Below, in pieces: positions 56,862-64,000 of a stretch of 64,000 nt of DNA (positions are counted from its first letter, which is position 1; each line of letters starts with the position of its first letter). The DNA lies in assembly GCA_019843655.1 (NCBI GenBank), contig JACDQD010000011.1, positions 17,154,604-17,218,603 on the forward strand, given 5' to 3'. A program made the translations under genes and the position numbers. This DNA comes from Lethocerus indicus. Taxonomy: Eukaryota; Arthropoda; Insecta; Hemiptera; Belostomatidae. A model generated the notes under the pieces. The model saw only the letters and a program-made list of their open reading frames with translations. It was not told where the DNA came from and did not search any database.

Positions 56862-57030
56862 CTGAACCGAATGTACAAAGCATTAACTTTTTCATTTTTC
56901 CGATCAATTTTTTTTTGTGATAGTATGTCGGATGAACGAGACTCTACTGTAGATATTAATTCATCATTCTCGTGACATTGTTGAACGGTTTTTTCTTTTT
57001 TTTTCGGTATAAATGTTCCATTAATTTAAA

Positions 57031-57155
57031 ATACCCGTTTCGTGGTCAGCGAGGGGTTGGAATACCGTAGATTTCGTGTGTTTCTGTCTCCTCTCGCCGC
57101 TTTGGTCTTTTGCTAGACCGGTTTCGGCCGTCAGTACAAGTGACAGGGGTGCCCA
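57031..57155 (+). mobile_element. Inverted-repeat element, forward arm (copy at 57 kb)
   Basis: ATACCCGTTTCGTGGTCAGC through GGTCTTTTGCTAGACCGG, CGTCAGTACAAGTGACAGG and TGCCC. The inner arm is shortened (the CATCTTCAGTAG segment is missing). It runs directly into a jockey fragment. Confidence 0.75.
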
Positions 57156-57158
57156 AAA

Positions 57159-57663
57159 AAGATCTAAATCGCAAATTTGGACTGTTGAGACCTCTTTTGA
57201 AAAAGGACATCAAAACTTACAATAGTCAACGAACTGACAATTTATAAAGCCGTACTAAAACCGACACGGACATACGGAATAGAACTACGGGGTTCCGCCA
57301 AGAAATCCAACATCGCTCGCATCCAAATATTCCGGTCTAAAGTCCTTAATACCGTCCTTAATTCTCCCCCCGGTATGTTTCTAACCGAACAATCCATAAT
57401 GACCTCAACATACCGACAGTCGACGAAGTCTCAAAATCACGCTTCCTTAAATTCCATTCCCGCCTCTCTCCACATCCAAATCCACTCGTTCAGTCCCTTT
57501 CCTCTTTTATCCCCCCGCGTCGGCTTAAACGCCACCGGCCTAGAGACTTTCTATCAAAAGTACGGTCAGTATGGTCAAAAGTACCATCACTGGATGGCGT
57601 CTTTATCGAGCGAAACAAGTCGAACAAACCGCCATATAGTTGATTGTACAATAAATAAAGTAG
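57159..57663 (+). mobile_element. Jockey-clade non-LTR retrotransposon fragment (copy 1)
   Basis: Frameshifted remnant of the RT C-terminus: TRTYGIELRGSAKKSNIARI, FRSKVLNTVLNSPP, then, in another frame, DLNIPTVDEVSKSRF. These are typical of the jockey clade after the RT domain (YGIxLWGxAxxSNI; IPTVxEE). It ends with an AATAAATAAAG tail. Frameshifts and stops show it is dead. The same family lies at 62225. Confidence 0.8.
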
Positions 57664-57733
57664 CCGGAACCGGGGTAACAAAAGACCAAACCGGCGAGAG
57701 GGAGACAGAAACACACGAAATCTACGGTGTTCC
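57664..57733 (+). mobile_element. Inverted-repeat element, reverse arm (copy at 57 kb)
   Basis: GCCGGAACCGG, AAAAGACCAAACCGG, CGAGAGGGAGACAGAAACAC and GAAATCTACGGTGTTCC correspond to the outer reverse arm. With 57031-57155 it encloses the jockey fragment. Confidence 0.72.
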
Positions 57734-57854
57734 ATTAATGTTTCCATTTTTATTTTTTAACTCGGACTATTTGCATCGACGAGTGGATGTATGGGGACAG
57801 TGAATCTACCGATAAAGGAGGCTGGTTGTTGTAATAATAGCGGTGTTGTGTCAG

Positions 57855-58112
57855 GTCTCCCTCTTGGCCTGTGTGGGCGCCCCGTTTGGGGTCTGTGCCG
57901 TCGCCGCCTTCGGAGCCCTCGTCGCCGCCGCCGCCGCCGCCGCCCCCGCCACCCCGCCACTGCCCCCATCCCACTCCCACTACCCCTCCGGGTTCAGGTT
58001 CCCCTGGTCGGGGCCCTCGCCCGGGCCACCTCCTCCCCGGCCTCTTCAGCCCCCGCCCCCAACAGACTAGCGCCAACGCGCCGACCCGCCCCCAACCGCA
58101 ACTCGCACAAAG
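57855..58112 (+). CDS. EEIG1 homologue, exon F (proline-rich linker)
   Basis: In the frame set by the neighbouring exons, 258 nt give SPSWPVWAPRLGSVPSPPSE, a run of ten prolines, a PTPTTPPGSGSPGRGPRPG segment and a QTSANAPTRPQPQLAQR end. Acceptor GTTGTGTCAG, donor AG|GTAAAC, phase 2 on both sides, so it can be skipped in frame (86 codons). Pro-rich linker sequence at this place has a counterpart in human FAM102A (PPEKPPRPPRP). Both other plus frames and a minus frame are also open because the block is very GC-rich. I chose this one by phase. Proline runs are possible SH3 or WW ligands. Confidence 0.62.
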
Positions 58113-59510
58113 GTAAACTACCAAAACCCCGCCTCTCCGGCCGGTCACGGTACATCTTCAGGCTCTTAATTATTTCGGTTTCTCCTGCATGGTTTTGCCG
58201 ACGGCGCTTTCCTTCTCTTTTTCGCTTCTAACGACCGGAGTTTTTGCTTAGTTTTGCTTGAGATTTTTTTAATCGAAACTTCCGAGATTTTCGTTGTCCC
58301 TCCGGGAGGATTATTCTGTATGGGCCGCGGAAGCGCATGAGCTCCCCGTAATCGAAGGAAAATATGGTCGACCGCTCCTCCATTCCAATTCCAATAACCT
58401 AATTTTTTGAAACTTTCTGTTGTTTTTATATTTACATTACTTCTTTAATTATTTTATAGTTAAGGAAAGTGTTTAAATAGGAACCCTAGATTATAATTTT
58501 AATTCCTCCGTTCACACCTTGTCGCACTCACTTCACTATTCACGTGTATTTGTATAAATTTATGACTATCTCTTCATAGAATCCATCATAGAAACTCCCG
58601 AATAATTTAATCGTGTCCATTTCTCGAACTTTTTATGGTAGAAAGCATTCCGATTACATTTTTATCGCGAAATAAATTGTACATAAACTCATAAATATTT
58701 TTAGTAAATTGAATGCGACGTTTCACGTAAAAAAGTTGCCCGTATCGAATATAATTCAGGAATATTGTTACATTAAGGAAATATGGAGGATTTCGATTTT
58801 TAAAGAGAACTGATCAATTTTCAATTTGTAGACCGATTTTCTGCGGCCTCGGAAACGTGGAATTGAAACTACTACTAAGATACCGAATTTAATTATTAGC
58901 ATTTACAAGGTCGCTGCGTAACAGCAAAACCAGTGTTCGAAATTTTAACAATCCTCCTGAAGGGTCGGGGCAATTTGATTTTGAAAGAAAAATTTCGCTG
59001 CTCCACATTAGGCTGAAAATCCAGGAAGTGATTCTTCTTAACACTTAAAATTCTCCGGCTTTTTTTTTTTGTAGAACTAATGAATGCTCTTGTGCTCGCT
59101 TGTTGTTCTGTTTGGTACGTGTGTCTCTAGCTAGAAAAATTTCTTCTCTCCGCAACAACTACAAAAAAGAGATCCTGCTGCCTAAAATATGGTAAATACT
59201 GAGGTAAATCTTGAGAAAAGAAAAATAAAGAAAAAAAAAACCGAAGAACGAAAGAAATAAGGTAAATTTCACTGATGGCACTTTTTTAATGTAGACCAAG
59301 TAGTAGTGTTGTTTCGTTCCTGTCTAGAAACACTTGCCCGCTTTTAGCGTCGACATTTTTTCCGTCTTTAACCTTTGTTGAACTCTTATTTGGGTTTTAG
59401 TTTCGTCGAGTTGTTTTGTTTCTTTTTGTTTTATTAAACTGTTTATTGTTTTGTTTCTGTTTTTTGTTTGGTTTGATTTGAACTTAAATACTAATGGTGG
59501 TGGATTATAG
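58113..59510. other. Intron between exons F and G
   Basis: 1.4 kb of AT-rich sequence with poly-A and poly-T runs. I see no transposon ends, exon or RNA gene in it. Confidence 0.55.
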
Positions 59511-59612
59511 GGGACTGAGAAAGGTGTCGGAAAGCTGTAAGCTGTCCTTAGTTAGCGGTGAAGATGTCTGCGGTGAATTGCCACCTCCGGCTCCACCGAG
59601 GACTCTTAACAT
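59511..59612 (+). CDS. EEIG1 homologue, exon G (linker)
   Basis: Encodes (R)GLRKVSESCKLSLVSGE, DVCGELPPPAPPRTLN and a split Met codon (AT|G). Acceptor GTGGATTATAG; donor AT|GTACGT. 102 nt in phase 2 at both ends, so it is another in-frame cassette. PPPAPPRTL continues the proline-rich character of exon F. Its identity rests on position, splice phase and composition more than on direct homology. Confidence 0.74.
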
Positions 59613-59648
59613 GTACGTCTCATCTCATTATACCTCCTGTCAATCTCA

Positions 59649-59651
<3 letters not shown>

Positions 59652-59729
<78 letters not shown>
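59652..59729. repeat. Compound microsatellite (CT)n (TCTG)n (CT)n
   Basis: (CT)n to 59692, then TCTG repeats, then (TC)n, starting 40 bp after the exon G donor. The intronic pyrimidine tract could bind PTB-type splicing regulators; that is inference. Confidence 0.92.
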
Positions 59730-59767
59730 ACTCATCTTAATATATTTCTGTACACTTATTCAGTGCG

Positions 59768-60125
59768 TAGGGTTGCCATGTATTTAACTAATCTGGGGCG
59801 TATTAAACCAACAGACCAAAAAACAATTTCAAGTCCAGGAGAAGACCTTGGGAAAAAATTGAAATTCACAAAATCAAAATGTTTTTGTCAATTGTGTTAA
59901 AGTGCTGACATTTTTCGTTTTTTTATACGTTTTTGTGAGCGCTTAAAAAGTCGGAGGTATACTAAAAGGTTATTAAATAAAAATTAAGAAGAAATTGAAA
60001 CTTTGGTGCATTAAGTAAACTCTTCATCGAATCCCGTGATGGGACATTCTAGGATCCTCCCAATTGTGGAGAGAATTACTTTATTCTCGGATAAGATGGG
60101 AGTGTCATCCTAAACTGGCAACCCT
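59768..60125. mobile_element. hAT-like non-autonomous element in the intron between exons G and H
   Basis: Ends TAGGGTTGCC and GGCAACCCTG, 358 bp apart, same terminal sequence as the elements at 49581 and 54471. Target duplication is unclear (TCAGTG-like and TCAATG-like flanks). No ORF. Confidence 0.62.
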
Positions 60126-61977
60126 GCTCAATGACAAGTGAAATTTCCACTAACTTTTGTTATATGTTAAGTGTTTGTACGTGTGTTTTGTTTTCTACTA
60201 ATGTCGATGTGTTGCTAATCAAGATTGTTGCACTCGTTAGCTTGTTCACTAACACAACACTTTGGTTTTTATTATTATTATTATTATTGTTATGTATGTG
60301 TCGACTCATTTTTACATTATAATATTTCGTTTGTTTTAACTGGTTCGAATATACTACGAGGAGGATCATCCTAGTGTTAACCTTAATCCAGTTTTCTCTT
60401 CTCTTTTGGATCGGCCATTTTAAGAGCGGATTTCGGAAAAAAATTGGAAGCAGTTAAAATTTTTTGCTGATTGTTTAGACCGTAGTCTACTATTTTGTTA
60501 CTACTCCTGTCAACATTAGTAACAGTGAACGGATTTCTCTTAAAGTGGCCGAAGGTAGCAGCAGAAAATGGGACAAAAGAGAGGAAAAAACTAAAAAACC
60601 CAGTCTTATGCTCTTTATTCGTTTTCCTACATGACCGTCCGTACATTTTCGGAGCTCTCTAAATATTCATGAACATTATTGTATTTCATAATATTTGTAT
60701 TTTTACGCCCGGATAAAATATGTCGCTGCGAAAGGTCAGTTTTCACAAGTTTCGCTTTATTAGCCGACGGTAGAAGCAACTTTTGCGATAACGCATTTTT
60801 ATATTTATGTAAAATCTGAATTGTAGTCAGACATCCGTAGTTTTTGTCCAAAAAACTGATTAAAGATGCATTCTAGTGACCCTCAAAGAATTTGAAATGA
60901 TCCCTTGTAAAGTTTTAGTTTCGAATAAACGCTTATTTGCTTGTGTTTTTATACGGAATTTTCAATCCTTTATATTTGCGCTCGCTTTTAACAATAAGCA
61001 AGTATGCCGATCCAATAGTATAATTGTGTAGTCAGAGCTCGAATAAAATATTAACGGTCGTATACTTTTATTAATAAATTAATTTTAATACGGCTAACTG
61101 ATTTTTAATTTTGCTATAAACCGATTAAAACCGCTATAAAAGGGTGGATTGAATCGGAAAATAATTTAAATATTTTGTGAAATGGGCCCGGTTCCGAGGC
61201 AAAGGTTGAGGTTCTAGACATATAATGGTGGAATATCAGTTATACAACGACGGAGTAATTGCGGGCAGCAAAAGGAAAACATAAAGTCCAAATTAATTCT
61301 GTTTTTCGCAGCCAGATGTAACCGTCGAGACTGAATTGTTTGTACGACAATATTTAAACCGAAATATTTAAATCGTTTCTAATACAAATTTTCTGAAACA
61401 CGTTGCAACGTTGGATTATGTTTTTTTGGTGGATACCAACCTTAACCCATTGAGTACCAAATTTTTTTTTCTGAAAATTCTGCATATAATTTACTTATTA
61501 CGATGCGTTATTATCAAATAGTATCTCCAAATATGTTTTTAAAAACCAGTTTTGTTTTTTAAATCAAGTCCCATTTGGGGATTAGGGCACTACAGAGTTG
61601 AACCGACACGTGAGACCAGTCATCTTTTATTTTGAATATTAATCATAATTACAAGTATTTTAACACGATGTAGCATTTATAATGTGAAATTACTGAAAGT
61701 AATAAAAAAACCTCCTGTAAACAAGTCATCGGAAAAAATTAAAAAAATTAACTGATCCCCATTTGGAGCTTACGGTACTTAATGGGTTAAGAATTGGCTT
61801 AAATTATAACTGGCTGAACTTTTATTTTGTTTTCTTAACATCTACGACCGCAAGACGACCGGGCCATTTCACAGTTATCTATTACTCGCGTCTCTAGACC
61901 TATTTTGACTTGAATCCTTCGGCGCCGAAGGGTAGTCCAGTCGGCGACTAATATCGTATCTGATCTGGGGTCTGTAG
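60126..61977. other. Remainder of the intron between exons G and H
   Basis: AT-rich, with an ATT-repeat tract near 60266-60290. No exon, RNA gene or clear repeat end is recognised. Open frames of 87 codons or fewer are not supported. Confidence 0.55.
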
Positions 61978-62183
61978 GAACAATTGCGGTTCGTCCCTGA
62001 GCGAGACAGGATCGCTGGACAGAGGGAAGGCCGCCCTGGAGAGGAGGAAGAAGGCCGCCGAGGAGGGAATGGGCATGGGAATGGGAATGGGCAGGGTCCA
62101 GGTAACCAGGATGAACCCGGAGTCGCTCATCGACGAGCTCCTGAAGACCACCAACCTCGATCAGTCGGACGAAACTGCCGAAA
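61978..62183 (+). CDS. EEIG1 homologue, exon H (charged helix and conserved tail)
   Basis: The leading G completes Met. It then reads NNCGSSLSETGSLDRGK, a basic/acidic helix ALERRKKAAEEG, a (GM)4G run at 62066-62092, RVQVTRMNPESLIDELLKTT and NLDQSDETAE. The SLIDELL-to-DxSDET part corresponds to human FAM102A IVEKIVQSQDF...SNTEDS, just before the conserved C-terminus. Acceptor GGTCTGTAG, donor A|GTAAGT, end phase 1. The length is not a multiple of three, so it cannot be skipped without a frameshift. Confidence 0.9.
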
Positions 62184-62224
62184 GTAAGTATTCTCTTGGA
62201 GCGTTACGACAGCTCGTCTAGCAT

Positions 62225-62757
62225 TTCCGAGGTCACGCGGAATCCCCACACCCGAATCAGAAGAATCGACTTAAACAGAAAATTTGGACTCTTAAGGCCA
62301 TTACTAAAACGGACATCGAAATTGACCTTAAGTAACAAACTGAAAGTATACAAAGCGATACACGGACATACGGTATACAGAGCTATGGGGTTCCACCGAG
62401 ACATCCGACATCTGTCGCATCCAGAGATTTCAGTCAAAAGTCCTTCGCACCGTCCTTAATGCTCCCCGGTATGTTTCTAACCAGACAATCCACCACGATG
62501 ACCTCAACATACCGACAGTCGACGAAGTCGCAAAATCCCGGTTCCACTCCCGCCTTTCTCCTCGTCCCAATCCACTCGTTCAGTCCCTTTCCTCTCTTAC
62601 CCATCCATTATCAGGAGAGATCCACCCAGAGACCGTGTCAAAAAGCGCCATCATCGGGTGGTTTCTTTATCGAGGCAAACACGACAAAAATTATACACGT
62701 ATCAATTGTACTTATTGTTGAGTTGATTGTGCTAAATAAAAAAGTTAAAAAAAAAAG
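62225..62757 (+). mobile_element. Jockey-clade non-LTR retrotransposon fragment (copy 2)
   Basis: One frame reads DLNRKFGLLRPLLKR then SKLTLSNKLKVYKAI. After a frameshift come SKVLRTVLNAPRYVSNQTI-like sequence and DLNIPTVDEVAKSRFHS. These are standard landmarks of the jockey RT C-terminal region. It ends in a poly-A tail (62748-62757), joined to a truncated inverted-repeat arm. It is inactive, being 5'-truncated and frameshifted. The 3' parts of copies 1 and 2 are clearly related. Confidence 0.85.
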
Positions 62758-62759
62758 AT

Positions 62760-63001
62760 TTCGTGTACGATTCCTCTCGCTGGTTTGGTCTTTTGCTAGA
62801 CCGGTTTCGGCTGCTCAGCCGTCAGTACAAGTGACAAGAATGCCCAAGAACATCCAGAGTGTCAAAAGTGACTAACACCGCTACTGAAGATGGCGAGCGG
62901 CCGAAACCGGTCTAGCGAAATACCGAACCAGCGAGAGGAGGGAGAAACAGACGAAATCTACGGTATTCCAACCCCTCGCAGACCGCGAAACGGGTATTCT
63001 A
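62760..63001 (+). mobile_element. Inverted-repeat element, nearly palindromic copy (62.8 kb)
   Basis: A truncated forward arm (CCTCTCGCTGGTTTGG, GTCTTTTGCTAGACCGG, to 62820) is joined almost directly to a full reverse arm (62825-63001) that ends GCGAAACGGGTATTC. The motif TACTGAAGATGGCGAGCGGC is intact. It lies 61 bp before the last coding exon. Confidence 0.82.
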
Positions 63002-63062
63002 AAGCAAATTATTTTCGTTGTTTCTGTCCGGCAATATTAAATTGTCAACTGTGGTTTCTCAG

Positions 63063-63181
63063 CCTCCGGCTTGGCGCTGTACATCGCCGAAGACGGTACC
63101 GCGGCCGTCGGCAGCCGGGAGGTGAAGAGCCAGATGTCGACGGGGGCCTTCAAGCAGGTGGTCATCGAGGAGAACCGGTAA
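63063..63181 (+). CDS. EEIG1 homologue, exon I (C-terminus and stop)
   Basis: The split Thr codon is completed by CC. It then reads SGLALYIAEDGTAAVGSREV, KSQMSTGAFKQVVIEENR and TAA. This aligns with the conserved family C-terminus (human LRLFVSRDGSATLSG...GVYEPVVIESH-stop), which fixes the end of the gene. Acceptor TGGTTTCTCAG. The longer open frame across 62890-63447 is a different frame and not the protein. Confidence 0.94.
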
Positions 63182-64000
63182 CACAGGCGGGGAGAAGAAG
63201 ACATCGACCAGACGAAGAACACCGGCTGACCGCGGCCCTCACTCCCCTCAGAAGCGGTACCGCGAGTCCTTTCTTCTGCCACCGGCCCGCCGCCACTGTG
63301 ACCCGGCCATCCGCCATATCCCGACTCCACTCTTACCGTCGGCGTCGCAAAGGGCTGACGCATGTTCAAATGAGAGACATCCGTTGTTGTTCGCCTTTTA
63401 TCGGAACGCTTATTTATGTATTTTTTTTTTTAGTCTTATGTACATAACTGTGTCGGCTCCGGGCTATATTTCCTGGTAGATGCACCACAGTACAGAGGGA
63501 GAAGTTTGTGATTCTATATTCGGATGTATCACATTTTAACCTAGATTACGGAACCGTTTCTGTAATTCTTTTGCCTCTAATATATGTATATTAGGGTTGG
63601 ACGAATATTTTTAGTAGCCAATTTACTGCGTGACGGAAAAAAAAATCGTCTTATTTATTTAGTAGTCGAATTAAATGAAACTAATATTCATTTTTGGTCT
63701 TAAAGTATTAATCTCTTTAAGGCTACATTAATTTTTATTTTTTTCGCCGCCGTTAGGAAGAGCCTAAGTCCTAGTCGCTTTACACATTCCCAGGTCAGTT
63801 GCTTTGCCTAGCCCGTACATCCGAGAGTGCTGGTGCAACTACTCTGGAAAGTAGTTTTGTTTTTATACAAGTCGAAAATGTTGCAGCGCCTCTGCAACGG
63901 AGGGATACAGCCTAAAGCTGGATTATTGTTTCAATTTTGAATATATTTTTCTTTCTTTTATTCGCCGGCGATTTAATACACGTCCAGTATCGATGGTGTT
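63182..64000 (+). other. Putative 3' UTR and downstream sequence
   Basis: It follows the EEIG1 stop. The first about 180 bp are GC-rich; then AT-rich DNA. No AATAAA is seen on the plus strand; an ATTAAA variant lies at 63670-63675, so the transcript may end near 63.7 kb or beyond the window. No other gene is recognised. Confidence 0.45.

Noticed and set aside
57750..58231. Several long frames on both strands over the GC-rich block (up to 146 codons)
   Set aside because: They are by-products of very high GC. Only the frame in phase with exons E2 and G fits the gene model.
62890..63447. 185-codon plus-strand frame over the last EEIG1 exon
   Set aside because: It is out of frame with the conserved C-terminus and begins within a repeat arm.

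Overview
This is a piece of an arthropod genome, most likely an insect. It has AT-rich non-coding DNA, GT-AG introns, jockey-type non-LTR retrotransposon remnants, many short DNA-transposon remnants, tRNA-derived SINE debris and microsatellites. CpG is unusually frequent over most of the window (a hand count at 5401-5700 gives about 1.4 times expectation). There are no bacterial operons, CRISPR arrays or intact rRNA/tRNA genes. I cannot name the order or species from sequence alone.

Layout. About 1-49.4 kb is gene-poor: intergenic DNA or a long intron. It holds decayed repeats, tRNA-like box-B relics, simple repeats and C/G homopolymers. Two items stand out there. One is an intact exon (minus strand, 12450-12568) of an inositol-1,4,5-trisphosphate 3-kinase, wedged between arms of an inverted-repeat element. 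The other is a cluster of five CRE-like ACGTCA words at 27745-27867.

From 49403 to 63181 (plus strand) lies the one well-supported gene: the 3' part of an EEIG1/FAM102 homologue (NT-C2 domain family). I reconstruct ten exons with mutually consistent splice phases, including a predicted 11-nt micro-exon. The 5' exon encoding the start of the NT-C2 domain was not found and probably lies left of the window. Exons A and B encode the conserved C2-like core. Exons C to G encode a Ser/Pro-rich linker made largely of phase-2 cassettes. Exons H and I encode the conserved C-terminus.

The introns are crowded. Three hold hAT-like elements with TAGGGTTGCC-type ends. Three hold copies of the same inverted-repeat (foldback-like) family that surrounds the inositol kinase exon at 12 kb, and two of these adjoin jockey fragments. 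One intron holds a candidate unknown gene on the opposite strand. The large intron at 53-55.9 kb is strikingly CpG-poor compared with the rest of the window.

The strongest candidates for something new are the inverted-repeat family with changing cores (a kinase exon, jockey pieces, a near-perfect hairpin), the nested minus-strand gene, and the micro-exon/cassette architecture of the EEIG1 linker.
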